Origin: Cruorifilaria tuberocauda
Lineage: Eukaryota; Nematoda; Chromadorea; Rhabditida; Onchocercidae
Length of the DNA stretch: 49,214 bases
Direction of reading: 5' to 3'
Assembly: GCA_013365365.1 (NCBI GenBank)
Contig: JABVXU010000401.1
Location: forward strand, 1 to 49,214
Of this stretch, positions 29,543-42,548 are shown piece after piece; positions within the stretch are counted from its first letter, which is position 1, and each line of letters begins with the position of its first letter. Both the position numbers and the translations under genes were made by a program. The notes under the pieces were generated by a model. That model ran no database searches and was not told the origin of the DNA. It saw only the letters and a list, made by a program, of their open reading frames with translations.

Positions 29543-32500
29543 TCATACAATATTATCAGAATCGGATGTTAACGAATCGCTAACAGTTTGATGTAAGATA
29601 TGATATTTCACATTAGCTAACCATTTAGAACATATCACTTCCTCAATTGATAATCTTTTATGAGGTATCGGATGAAGTATATCATATATTAGTTGTTTCA
29701 CATCCATGCTTATCTTTGCTCTTCGTGGATATGCTATCCTAAATAATTTAATTTGAAACGTATTTTAAATGGATTAATTTAAAACGAAAAAACTAAGCGG
29801 AATTTTTAATTAATTAATTAGTTAATTAATTAAAAATTGAATGGAAAAAATTATCGAAAATAAATAAGGGTTAAAATTATCACGTAAAAGTGATTTAAAA
29901 AAATGGAAAGATTGCATCTTTGCTTCATCAGTAATATTATCAATTATCAATGTACATTATCTTTTCGTTAAAATACTTCCAAGTTTATTTTCAACTTTCC
30001 TTGCCAAGTTTTCAAAAATTTACAAATAAAAAAAGAAAGTAAAATTTGCAAGTGTTCTAAAGTATTACAAAAAAAAAAGATCCCCAAATTAGAGATTGTC
30101 TTCAAATATCGAATAAAATATATGTAACATCTGTTATCAGTTATCACAGTGATAATTATTTCAGGATATATTTCAGGATGATATATTTCAGGATCAGGAT
30201 ATAATAACATGAGAGCAGTAGCGAAGTACTAGAATGCTATTGAAGAGAAAGGGAAACATTTACAGCAAATATTATTTTAAAAAATAGAAAAGAAAAGAAA
30301 AGATTAAAATTGAAGAAAAAAAAAGCTTCAAAATAAAAAAAAACAATTAAAAAATGCTAAAATTTTCGAAACTACCTAAATTATCAAAAAATTAATTAAA
30401 CCAAATTTTAATTTAAATAAAAAGGTAACATAATTAAAAGCATAATTCAGATTATAATTTTGGACTATAACTTAAAATTTACTTAAGACATGCGTACAGA
30501 TAAAGTGATATGAAATTTTATAACCTATGTTGCAATTGTCTTTCCAACATTTTTTTCACATTCTTATCATCATACGGCATCATTCCGGTTATCATAACAT
30601 ACAATACGATTCCCGCACTCCACATATCCGATAGATATCCATCATATGGTTGTGCCCTGAGAGTATTTTTAAATGTTTTTTATCACTCAGCTTATCACTT
30701 AGTACATTGGAAAGTTGAAAGTTGGAAGTTTGATTCGATAATTCGATCGGAAACTTTATTTTTTTAAATTGTTTTTTAAAATTTAGAAATCGTTAAGTTA
30801 ACACAATGAAAATTATTTCTCGTCCATTTCAAATCAATATGAAAATCTCTTAATTTAACTTTTTATAAAGGACTTTTTAAGATATCAATATTAGCTTTAA
30901 AATTGACTTCATTTCACGAAAAGATATGTAAACTTTAAGTTTGGCTAAAATTTTTATCTGATAAATATTTAGCTTGAATATAGAGTAATTATTGTTTTAA
31001 GAAATAACTTCTGAAAAATTTAGGTGGAAAAATATGATTCAAAAGATTATAACTTAAGATAGATGATTTATTTCAAAAAATAAAAATTAAAAAATCGATT
31101 GTAAATTAATTATACCTAATAATTTCGGGAGCTAAATATGCTCGAGAACCACATAATGTTTTCGCTTTTTCGCCAATTTTTAATAATCGTGCAAAACCAA
31201 AATCGGTAATTTTAACATTTTCATATGAATCGAGTAATATATTCTCGCATTTAATATCACGATGTATAACTTCCATTGATTTCAAATACTATTAAATAGA
31301 ACTTTTCAAATTTAACTTTTGAATACTATAATTTTAAACAAAGAACATATCATTAAATTTTTAAGTTTAACATATCAACTAAGCTTAATAAGTAGTAATA
31401 AGGAAAGCGATAGCTTAGTTTTTAGTTAGCTTAGCTTTAGCATGTCTGATACCTTCATTGCTTCAATAAGTTGCCGAAAATGTATTTTTCCTTCTTCTTC
31501 ATCAACCTTACTTTCACGTCTTATTTTTTGCAGCAAATCACCTCTACTGGTAAAATCTTGTATAATACAAACATAAGGATTCTTTTCAATTATCTGAAAA
31601 TTGGGCAATAAAAAAGAAAAGAAGCTTTTTTAAGAGTAAAAATTTCAAAATTAATCCAGAAGATTATAAAAAAAAGCAGTGAAATGAAAGTATAATTTAA
31701 TCAAATAAATCTCTAAGAAATTAATTAATTTAATTAAATAATTCTACTAAGTTAATTTCAGTGTAACTAATTTTAAGTACAAAAGTTATTCATAAATAAA
31801 ATTATCTTTTTTTTCCAAATTTAAAAAATTACTTCATAAACTTTAATGATATTATCATGTTTCAATTTTCGGAGAAGTTCAATCTCACGTGGTAGGCATT
31901 TTTTCGTATATCTTAAATCTTTCCTAAAAATGTACTTTTCATTTATCACTGATAATTTATAAGGGGAAATGAAAAAACAACATGAAAATGTTTGATGAAA
32001 CTTAAAAAAAATTCATATAATGATAATTCTTTGAAATAATTTGATAAATTAAGCGAAAATTCATAAATGTGATAGAGGAAGTTGCGGTAATTAAATTATT
32101 CCCTTAATATACTATTGATAGATATCTGATAAGTGATAAATATTGATCATGATAAAATGACTGATGATTAATGATATTGGTTATCAAATGATTATTCGAC
32201 AAATGATAATTGATATTTAACTAGAACCTTATATCGATTATTTTTATTGCAACCATTTTGGATAGCATATTGCACCAACCTTTCTTTACAATAGAAAATG
32301 TTCCTTTTCCTAAAAAGAAATGAATGAGGAGGAAATGAAATGAATTGGAAATGAAATTAATTAATAATTTCCAGTTAATGATTCTTATCAGTAATAAGTT
32401 ACCGAGAGATATGCAAAAGATAATATAGCGCAGAAAAAGCAGAAGTTTATTTGAAAAAGAATTTAACCTCTCAAGCTGATAATAAGAAAAAAAGATAACG

Positions 32501-33619
32501 ATAGTTATCATCTCTGTAGTATTTCAGTTATCTTTGTTAAGGACACAGTGATAATTTGTTAAAGCCACAGCGAGACATAGTGATAATGATAATAATGATG
32601 AAAGCCATAGGAAACCTGGGATACTAGGAATACCTTTAAGCTTAGGGAAAAAAGACAAGTTAAATTTAGCAATGTTAAAAAGTATTCGAAGGATTACATC
32701 TTTCATAACATTTTTATCTATCGAACCGGTTATGAACCGGAAAATGAGAAAGTGATAAGTGATAAGAGTGATTGGTGGATTCCTTTGCAACATTGAAACA
32801 TCTCATTCTTATCATTATCATTATTATCAATTATCACTGTGCCTATTTCCCTTTCAACTTTGCTTATAGAATAACTTTTTACAAATTTCTGAAAGCAAAA
32901 AAAGTTGAAAAAATCGAAGTGCAAAAGACATTAGTTAAATTTAAAGAAAGAAAGAGGTCACCGATGTCTTGATAGAAAATGACCCCTCGAATTTTCAATT
33001 CATTGGCCATTTCCGGAGTTAAACTTTCAATAATTTTTTCATCTATTTTATCACCATTTATATTCTCCCTCACATTTTTGTCTCTTTTCAATAATTTCTC
33101 TCCTTCCTTCATTCTTACTAGCTCGTTCTTCTCATTCCTTCTCACTCTCTCAGTTGCTAGATTTTTTGTTTCGTTTTCATCCCTCGCTACAGTTTCATCC
33201 TCCTTGATATCTTCTGTTTTAGCATTTCTTGTATTCTTTTCCATTTTCTTATTTTCTTCATCTTTTTTCATTTCATTATCTTTTCCATCCTTCAACTCTA
33301 TCTTCCTATCGATATTCTTCTCTATTTTCTCATCTCCCTCCTCTCTCTTTAATTTTTCGTCACTTTTACTCCTCTTCAACTCCCCTTCTCTTTTATTTTG
33401 TCCAGCTTTCTCTTCTTTTCCATCTTTTTTGTTATCTTTCTTTATTCCTTTTTCTTTTTTTTTTTCAACTTTTTCTTCGCTCTCTTCGTTTTTCACAGTT
33501 GTCACGAAAAGAGGAGGAGATATCTGCAATGAATTTTGATCATTCTGGTGTTCCGGATTGCAATCCGGCTCGGTCAGATACCTATAATGCTTTGTTATCT
33601 GGGAAAACTGCAAGCTCAT
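29543..33619 (-). CDS. TSSK-like serine/threonine kinase with long charged N-terminal extension
   Basis: Seven exons: 33619-32962, 32309-32228, 31923-31833, 31593-31453, 31288-31116, 30656-30525 and 29738-29543, giving 490 residues. Exon 1 alone encodes 219 residues rich in Lys, Glu, Asp and Asn, likely disordered or coiled. The kinase domain begins at its end. Key sites are present: G-loop [16 protein letters not shown] (Lys242), HRDIKCEN (Asp335), DFG (Asp353), [12 protein letters not shown] and [20 protein letters not shown]. The [12 protein letters not shown] and [13 protein letters not shown] blocks fit testis-specific serine kinases (CAMK group). The catalytic residues suggest an active enzyme. 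The ATG at 33619 is the first after an in-frame TAG upstream. Typical TSSKs have almost no N-terminal extension, so exon 1 is unusual. A sperm role is inferred from the family only. Confidence 0.9.
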
Positions 33620-36114
33620 ACTGTATCCTACAGTATCCTAAGGTACACTTTTCCCGATCATTCTATCGTACCTTATAAATTTGAAATACAAAATAAATGT
33701 TTAGCTAAATTTAATTTTCAATCTCAAATTCCAATCCTCATTTACTGCATTCTGTAGTACTTGTATTGGCTAAAAATATTAAATTCTAATATTCATTAAA
33801 TTATAATCGGTATATTCTTTTAAAAAATTCCGTACAACTACTTTTTCTTTCAAATTTTTATCCGTTCCTTCCATTTCCTGTTTTGATAATTGTTAAAACA
33901 CCGTAGGAACAATCCGACAAACAGTGAAAAGAACCGTATGACAAAGTAATTGAAATAAGAAAGAAATGAACGTCGAATGTGATAATTTACACTTTTTATA
34001 GCTAAAATTTCGTGTGAAAAAAGTTTGCAGAATAAATTTTCATATTTAAGAAGTATGCAAGTTTTTTGAATTTAGTCAAATTTAATCAAATTAAAAAAAT
34101 AATTTAGTCAAATTAAAAAAGAAAAAAATCGTTTTAACTAATGAAGGAATATAATTTTAATAATTTATGCATTATTCTGCGATCATTGAAATATTTCATA
34201 AATATAAATAGAATTTTTCAAATTCAAATTATAATAAATGAAATTTAAAAGTTTTACTTTAACATAGTAATTATGCTAATAAATTTAGCTAAAGCGGATT
34301 GGGAAATCAGTACAATATTGAAATCAATGAAGAGTGAACGAAAGTCATATAATATCTTTCTTTTTCCCTTTCTCTCTCTCTCTCTCTCTCAAAGATTTTA
34401 TGAGCTGGAAATCGTGCTACTATTGTTAACAAATGATCTTTTGCAAAAAATCCTAACTGATAGTAATATTTCGAGTTGGATAAATTTTCGTTTGTTTTTT
34501 TTTCAGGTTTCAAAGAAAAAAAAAATGTTGAATAAATTGTTAAACTATGGAATTCAATCGATCACAATTGATTAAGGATACTGCTTATCACTATTAGCAT
34601 TAATTTAAATAATTTTCAAGCTAGCGTTAGTTGAATATATCAAAGTGATAAAAAGAAAAGTTTCGAAAACTTGTAAAGAAAATAATCTAGATAGATACAA
34701 ACAGTAGTATGAATTATTTGTCATTTAGCAAAGTGTAAAATTGCTATAAAAAATTTTAAGCTATAAAAAGATTATAGTTTATTCAAATTATAATTTATTG
34801 AAATATTCCATTCATTTTGCAAAAAATAATACTCAGGTAGATCACTGATATTATCCGTAAAAAGAAAATAATTTAGGAATTCTAAAATTCAAAAAAAAAA
34901 ATTGATATGAAAATGATTATTTACTGTAAAGGTTGTTTGAGCTAATTAATAATGCTATCCTTAATTGAAATATTTCCCAATTTTTTTCAAAAAAAGTAAT
35001 TATTGCAGTGATAGTTCATTATTACTTACTTAATAATAAGTAAAGGGAAAAAAAACAGATTTAAACGATTTCCAAAAACTTTTCCAAAAAGATTTTTTCA
35101 GTTAAATAAAATTAAATATTACATAAAATTCATGAGTGAATTTGAATTTTTAACTATCACTTTATGTGAATAAAATTTCAATTTTTTTAAATATCATAAT
35201 GTAATTATTGAATAAATTTATCATATAATAAATATTTGTAATAAAAGAATTTGCATATTTTTAAATTCATCTAAAATTCTTTGCATATTACTAAGTAATA
35301 ATAAAGTTTAAAACTCTATCATTTTCGATGATACTATCATTTAAACTTTTATAATTGAATCGATCGGTTAGTTCTTTGCTTCGCTTTATTAATTTATCAG
35401 CAGTGTAGTTAACTGAAGAGTTACTTTACAAATTTAACTAAAAAAGTTAATTTTACAAATTTAACTGAAACAAAAAAAAAGATTTGACAGCAATTTTTAT
35501 AATATCATCGTATTTGTCAAATCTTCTTCATTGCTAAAATCCCCAAAGTATTCCACTGAAACTTTCAGAGTACAATTCTTAATCAAATTAATTGCGCAAT
35601 TAAATAAATTTAAAAGAAATCTCATTCAATGTCAATCCATGCAAAAACTTCCATAAAGGGTCAAGTTGAGGTAAAAATTCCAGGTAGGAATTTTCTAGAA
35701 GTTAGTTGAAGTTTTTGAATTACAAATTTAACAACAATTAAAACTCCTTTTTTTTCATTAAAATGTCTATTTTTTAATGAGTTTAAAAGAAGAGAATAAA
35801 TTTTACTGAAATAATTTAACCTAAAAGACAACTTCTATTCGATTATACTTTTACCGTCGAAGAATTCTAATATTACTTTTACTACAACGCAGAAAATGAA
35901 AATTAACATTTCAATCGATTATTATCAAATTTTATGCCATATAAGCATTCGAGAAATTATTTTCCAGGAAGAAAAAAGGGAAAACGAATAAATATAAACT
36001 TAAAGTTATTTCATACAATTAAAAACTGTTTGACAACGAAATTTTAGAATTAATCCAATAATTGTTCTTCGAAATTAAAATTTTTTATTGCTTCAAATTT
36101 GAATATTAATTGAA
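33620..36114. other. Divergent intergenic region between the two kinase genes
   Basis: About 2.5 kb between the starts of the TSSK-like gene (leftwards) and the CK1-like gene (rightwards); it probably carries both promoters. It is very AT-rich. A CT dinucleotide run lies at 34371-34390. Just upstream of the TSSK-like start, a ten-base block (AGGATACTGT / AGGATACAGT, minus strand) is repeated in tandem. The open frame at 34273-34575 has no splice partners. Confidence 0.5.
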
Positions 36115-38970
36115 ATGAATAAGTGCAACGATTGGAGGAAATTTTTCAAACTTGAAATCATTTTAGAGGATGAGAAAGGATCGAAAACAAAAATTGTTGA
36201 AATATTAAAAATTGGTGAAATACTTCGTAATAGGTATAAAATTGAGAAAAGGCTTGGCCATAGTGATTATAATCAAATCTATCGGTATACGTTATAAATA
36301 TTCCCATTTAAATTAACCATATTATTTAATTAGACTAATTAAGCTTTAGCAATAATTGCTCATCTAAATATTATCTAAAGCTAATGATTTATTGCTAGCC
36401 AATTAAACTGTCATCGTAACTACGATGATTTATCACGATTAAGCTTCAATATAAATTAATTTTTGAATTTTAATATGTTTAAATTTGAATTGTTAATTAG
36501 TATTATTATTACAAGTTAGGATAATTTATTCATGACCAATTTTGAATTTATTATAAACTAAAAGTTATGCTATAAAGAAAGAAGTAAACAAAAACAAGTT
36601 ACAGTAATGGTTTTCACCAAATTGTTGTAATGGAAAATATCAAGTATTTAATTATGAAAAAGACTGAGCAATTAATTAACTGCAATTAAGCTATGCTAGC
36701 TTCTCTATACATTATCATGATAAACAGGTTTTTAATTACTCCTAGAGCTTACGATAATATGAAATCTCGACCTGTGGTAGTGAAGACTGCAACGCCAAAA
36801 TTGGATCCAAGACGGATGAAAATTGAACAAATGGTTTTAACTTTGCTACGTGGAAAGGTCAATATTAGCCTTTCAACAGTAATTTAAGTTAAATGATTAA
36901 TTAAAATAAGTTTTTTATTTTGGTCAATTCAATTTAATTAACGAAAATATATTATCAAAATTTAAATCATGATACATAATCATAATTATAATTCATAATT
37001 AAATCATAATCATAATTGCATCGTATGACATCATCGAATCATAATTAAATCATAATTTTAAATTATCATAATACTTGTTTATTCACAATTTTTTTTAGCA
37101 ATTCTATTTTTAAAATTAAAAAAAAAATGCAAAACTAAATTTTAAATACAAAAAAAGAAATATTTGTAATTGTTTTCTTTTGCCACTTATAACGTTCACG
37201 TCATTCTATAACACGTAAAGGTTTTATTTAACGTAGTTTAAAAATTATGAAACAAATATTGAATTAATTATAATATTTATTTATAGTTTAATTCAGGTTT
37301 AGAACCAATTTAATTTAGAATCATTTTGTGACATTGATTGGTATGGGAGAAATTCATGGCGTACCATATCTTGTAATGGATCTTGTTGGTCCTAACTTAA
37401 GTGATATACGTGAACAATATCCTCCAAAATGTTTACAACCAATAACTGTTTATAGAATATCCATACAGGTAGGTAGAAATAAAGTAAGATAAAAGTAATT
37501 TTTAGTAATATCTTAAATGAAGTAATTTTCATTTTAATAGATATCCAGAGTAAGGTTTTTTTTTTTGAATTAATATTTGAATGAAGTAAAGTAAAAATAA
37601 TAATTTCCAATATTTGAAATGTTTACAGATAAAAATTTACAGGTAATAAGCGCATTACGTGATTTGCATACTATAGGTTTTTTACATCGTAACATTAAAC
37701 CATCAAATATTTGTATCGGTAGAGGTGCACAGAGACGTATAATCTATCTTCTCGATCTTGGTAAATTTTATTTTGAAAAAAAAATTTTTTAATTTTTAAA
37801 TTTAATTCTTTAAATTTTTAAACCGAAGAAATTGTATTCAAAAAAATTTTTAAATTCCTAGATTAATCATTAATAAAATTTCTTACGTAATTCTTGCACG
37901 TATGGAAATATTAAAATGATATTAGAAAGTTTATAATATTAAATAAAAGGTATGGCACGAATGTTTACTGAAATAGATGGAAGATTTCGTAAGCCACGTC
38001 AGTATGTTGGTTTCCGTGGTACACTACGTTACGCATCGCTAACGGTGCATTCACGTGCTGAAACTAGTCCACGTGATGATCTAATCGCATGGTTTTATTC
38101 AATGGTATTTGAATACTAATAGTAATTTACCAATAAAAAGTACTTAGAACTTATGTTTTATTTATTACACAGTTTCTTTTTTTTTTTTAATTTGAATTTA
38201 TATTTGATTTTTAACCTTTGACATTTACCTCATTTCAATTTAATGTAGGTAATGAATGAAAAAATTTAATTTGACAGTTATAAATTGTGTGGTATAGAAG
38301 TATCAAACTAATTTTAGTATTTAATTATCAGATGGAATTAATCAATGGGAAATTACCTTGGAGTAAAATGATTACTGCAAAAGATATCGAAGAGGCAAAA
38401 AAGAAGGAAACGTTCGAGAGTTTGTGCAAGGATCAACCAAAGACATCGTTGGAATTTGCTAAAGTTAAAATTGATATACTTTACTTGTTGACAAGTAATA
38501 ATAGCAAGTTTATGCCTTACCTTTATTTATTTTTAATTTTTATCTGTTTTATCTGTTTTAAGAAAGATTCCGAATTGCTAGGCTTTATGTTATTTTTTCT
38601 TTTTAATCAGAAAAAAAAAATTTGATAAGAATTCAATAAATAAGTAAACAAACAAGTAAATAAACAAATAAACAACGACAAATAAATTAACAATAAATGA
38701 ATAAATAGAAAGCAGTAAATATTATTATCTTAACTGTCATTTAAATGTTTTGCAATAATTTCACTTTTGCCAAAGATTCAAATTGTTTAAAATATTTTAA
38801 AATTTAAAAATGATAAAAGAAAGCCTTCATTTATTGCTAATCTTTAGCATATAACATCACTAAATGCTACTACAATGCCGAATTACCAGAACTTAAGTAC
38901 AATATTCAAAACAGTTAATTACAAAGATGATTCACCGTTCGAATGGGAAATACAGAAATTGTTAGTTTAA
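36115..38970 (+). CDS. Casein kinase 1 / TTBK-like protein, predicted pseudokinase
   Basis: Seven exons: 36115-36284, 36728-36857, 37319-37468, 37643-37760, 37950-38104, 38332-38463 and 38848-38970, giving 325 residues plus TAA. The order of blocks matches the worm-expanded CK1/TTBK group: GEILRNRYKIEKRLG, VVVK (Lys76), MDLVGPNLSDIRE, FLHRNIKPSN, then GFRGTLRYASLTVHSRAETS, DDLIAWFYSMMEL and GKLPW. Three key sites are degraded. The glycine loop reads LGHSDYN (48-53), with the second and third glycines lost. The catalytic aspartate of HRD is Asn167. DFG is DLG (188-190), which keeps the metal-binding aspartate. The VAIK lysine and the helix-C glutamate (KIEQMV) remain. The gene is intact, so it is probably an expressed protein with little or no kinase activity. 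Many nematode members of this group are sperm-enriched. Confidence 0.88.
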
Positions 38971-39301
38971 TTATATTTAAAATTGATGTTCTAGAAGTAG
39001 TAAAAATTTATCAAAAACCTCAATCGAGAATTTGAGATGAACTTGAAACAATCATAAGTTTTTTTTAGATCATAAAATTAAACTTATAACTTTCACTTAA
39101 ATTCTGCTTGAAATATATAAATAAATAATTTTTTTTTAAAAATTTTAAAATATATAAATAAATTTTAAAATATATAAATAAGTCTATAAATAAATAAAAT
39201 AAAATTAAAATATATAGTAATCAGTAATTATAATTATAATTTTTAATTAATATTTGCATTTCAAAGTGAAAAATAAAATAAAATTAAATTTAAATTAAAA
39301 A

Positions 39302-40097
39302 ATGTTAGTGTCTTCCGCTAAAACAATAGCACATGTAGTTTTAGGTAAATTTTAAAAAAGTTGAGAATAGTGAAAGTTTTATAAGTATTATTAAAAAAAA
39401 TAATTCGAAGCTAATATTGATATTGGAGTGGAAGAAAAAGGAATTAATTATTTTTATGTTAAATTAAAAAAAAATTAATATTAATTAAATTTCAGAAATA
39501 AAACAAAAGAAGTAATAAACGATATGAATATTGCTAACAAAAAAGTAAATTTCTTTTTTTTCTCACTCACAAAATTAATTAAAATTTACATTTATCATTT
39601 AAAATTTTAAATTGAGTTCAATATTTCAGGTTCAGGTATTTCAGGTGATATTTTGAAATTAATTTAAATGTATTCGTTGTTTTTTAAACTTCCTTAAATT
39701 TCAGAAAAATTTTCTCCATTCTCTTGTTAATTTCCGATACTATTAATTATTGATTAATTTAAAATACGAAATTTTGCTTTCCTGAAAACAAAATTTCCGT
39801 AATTACGGAAAACGGATAAACATATAGGTATAGAGGAATTAGTTGATTATTGATTGATATTATTACTATTAATAAGCTATAATTAGAAGCTTAAACGGGA
39901 TTTTATCAAATTTATCTACAATTCCAGAGCGCTACTTTGAGGCATACCGGATAATTTCACCGAACGGTTGGCTCATGAACCAGTTTACTGTAAATGTAAA
40001 TTAATTGCATGACGTATCAAATGTTATTTTTCATTAAACAATAATCATTTCATTTAACATCAAATTTTCTCAGGTAACAGTTATTGGCGAAGAGTAA
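39302..40097 (+). CDS. Candidate three-exon gene for a 42-residue protein
   Basis: Exons at 39302-39344, 39928-39989 and 40074-40097 join to ATG, 42 residues and TAA. All junctions follow GT-AG (donors GTAAAT twice; acceptors ATTCCAG and TTCTCAG) and the phases match (1, then 0). The middle exon is less AT-rich than its surroundings and has coding-like codons (RYFEAYRIISPNGWLMNQFT). Stops precede the ATG in frame. I do not recognise the protein. It has no signal peptide and no clear membrane helix. It could also be the 3' part of a longer gene with undetected upstream exons, or chance. Confidence 0.4.
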
Positions 40098-42436
40098 AAT
40101 TATCAGAGATGATAAGAGGAAAAAAAAGTTTTTTAATTATGCATTATGATTTTCAAGATTTTCATTTCGTTAACAAAAATTTGCATATTTATCATTTTCA
40201 AATTTATCAATGTTCCGTTGAAAAATTAGAAATTATCTAACACTATTTCATTTTACTTAGCAAAATTTAATTTTAATTTAAATTAGTCAAATTTCCCTAA
40301 ATCTCTACTGGAGAATGAGCAACTTTCATCGTTTACTTTCATCGTTATCGTTTGACCTCTGATGAACCAGATGGATAGCGGGGTCATTTCAATTGTGAAG
40401 CACTCCTAACATGCAATTTCTTCCTTTCTTGAAATGCACCGATAGTAGCATGCAGATACAATTAAGCGGTAAGATTTATAACCTTTTTGGAGTGGCCGAT
40501 GTTCCGCTAATTAGGAGCTTTGCAATTATCCAATTTTCTTCATTAACCGAAAGGTCACAGGTTAAAGGTCGTGAAAAAAGCAATTGTTGCACAATTAGAA
40601 ATGAAGAGAATGATTTGAACAATCAGATATCGTATTATTTTATTGTTGTAATTTCAGATTAAATTTGTTTTTTTCTTTCTTCTATTTCTTCCTGAAATGC
40701 TTTTCATAATTTCAAATATAAACAAATAAGCTAATCAATGGTACTCAGAAGATTAGCTGAAATAAAATTTCTTCCTTTCTTATCAATTATCATCTTTTTA
40801 CACTTTCTAAAATCTAAACATTCATTTGTATTGAGAAATTTAAAGTTAATTAATTAAAATTTGATTCAGTGAATGAGTCAAATTTCATAATAGATTAACT
40901 CTTACTTTTGACCTTTTCTTTTGTTCCATTCTTTTTCACATTTATCAAATTTTCATATGCCTCTTATCTATACTGGAAATGACAGTTATCAGAAATTTCA
41001 GAACTTGAATAATCACATTACTCATTATTTGTTAAAGTAATTACTTCTTCATCAGTCTATCGTTATGAGAAAGAAACGCTCAGTTATTAGATGGATAACC
41101 TTCTTATCACTTTCATTGATATGATAAATTCATTAAACTTACAGCTCATTTTTCCATTTAAAAAATTGAAATTATTCATTAAATTATCAATAAGCATTAT
41201 TTTTTGGTACTTGCAGCTAAAGTAAAAAGCACTTAATGTTACTGTATAATAATGATACAGAAAAAAATTTAATTTACAACTGAGCAATCAAATTTATTCC
41301 AAAAACTCATTTAAAAATTAACTGATAATTAATTGATAAAAAGCTTTTGCAGCATTAATTATTTAATTCGCTTAAATCATCCGGCGCTAATGTCCCTCCA
41401 CTATTTAGCGCTATTGTATATTTATCGATTAATCATTGTAGAAGTTTTTAATGTTAGCATGATCAAAATTAAAGTTTACTTGTTCACGTATTGAACTTCT
41501 TCTCTCCTCTCGTCTTCACCTTTGACCTCTTCTCATTTCATTGCGATCATTGGCTCAATAAGTATTTTTAAGTAACTCTTTTCTACGTGATTTTAACAAA
41601 TCAAAATGAAAATTATATAATTCTATTAATTTTTTTTATAGGCCTGAAAAAATTTTTAATTTATTTGAAGGAAACTAAAAAATTAATAGGTTTAATCGAT
41701 AATTCATTTATTTCTACAGCTAATGTCCACTTTTAAATTGACAATGTCGAAGAGTTGTTATGGTAGCAAATGTTGACGACTCGATGCTATAATATCGTTG
41801 ATGAAATTAAAATTCGAAATTGAAATTTGCATCATTTCAGAAATAAATTTCATTCGAAATAGTTATGATTACTTAACTTATAATATTGTTTACGTTTAGA
41901 ATTCATACGTTTATACAATTATACCACTTATACGTTAACAATTAAACTCATTTATACTATCAATTATCAATTAAAGTTTAAGAAAAAGGTAGAAGATATG
42001 AGTAAAAAGAGGGAGAGAGAGAGAGAGAGAGAGGAAAGATCAGAAAAGTAAATAAAATAAAATTGAGAAATGAGCAATGAGAAGCACAAAAACGTAAGTT
42101 TCGAAGTGAAGATGATAAATGATACCAATTTTTTTTCCATGCATTTTTTTTCAAAAGCGGTATAACCTTTTGAAATAAAAGAGATGAAAAAAGTAAGTTA
42201 ACCGATAAGTATGCGTCAATCACTTATTTGACAGTGCAGATTGGCTAACTTTACTCTATTGCTTAAGTCTAACTTACTGAATTTGAAACTCTCAAATGGA
42301 TACTTTCATTTTAATTTTGATATCAGTTTATTCGATTCTGATTTTACTGATAATACAACTCTCAACAGATGTTTTTTGCAATTAAAAAATTTTATTTTTA
42401 ACAAGAATTGATTTTTGAATTCTATTATAATTAATT
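40098..42436. other. Gene-free AT-rich stretch with one GC-richer island
   Basis: No gene is supported. Between about 40310 and 40600 the sequence is visibly less AT-rich and holds TGACCT/AGGTCA-type motifs. More such half-sites lie near 40912 and 41521. The 83-codon open frame at 40411-40662 covers part of the island but lacks splice partners. A GA run lies at about 42012-42033. Confidence 0.4.
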
Positions 42437-42548
42437 CTAGTATGATTATTATTGATAATGAAATCTAGTATGATTATTATTGATAATGAATTCTAGTATG
42501 ATTATTATTGATAATGAATTCTAGTATGATTATTATTGATAATAATAA
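42437..42548. repeat. 28-base tandem repeat, four copies
   Basis: Units start at 42437, 42465, 42493 and 42521 and begin CTAGTATGATTATTATTGAT. They are almost identical, with one AAT/ATT difference at the end of the first unit. The last unit runs into an AATAAT microsatellite. Such uniform copies suggest recent expansion. Confidence 0.9.

Noticed and set aside
32120..32770. Many TGATAA motifs, as GATA-factor sites
   Set aside because: They are frequent throughout this AT-rich window, including introns and deserts, so no specific enrichment can be claimed by eye.
32979..33539. 186-codon plus-strand open frame rich in Phe and Ser
   Set aside because: It is the exact antisense of the charged first exon of the TSSK-like gene; Lys/Glu codons read backwards give Phe/Ser/Leu.
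34307..34575. Open frames around the CT/GA run between the kinases
   Set aside because: Largely a result of the dinucleotide repeat (Arg-Glu or Leu-Ser runs).
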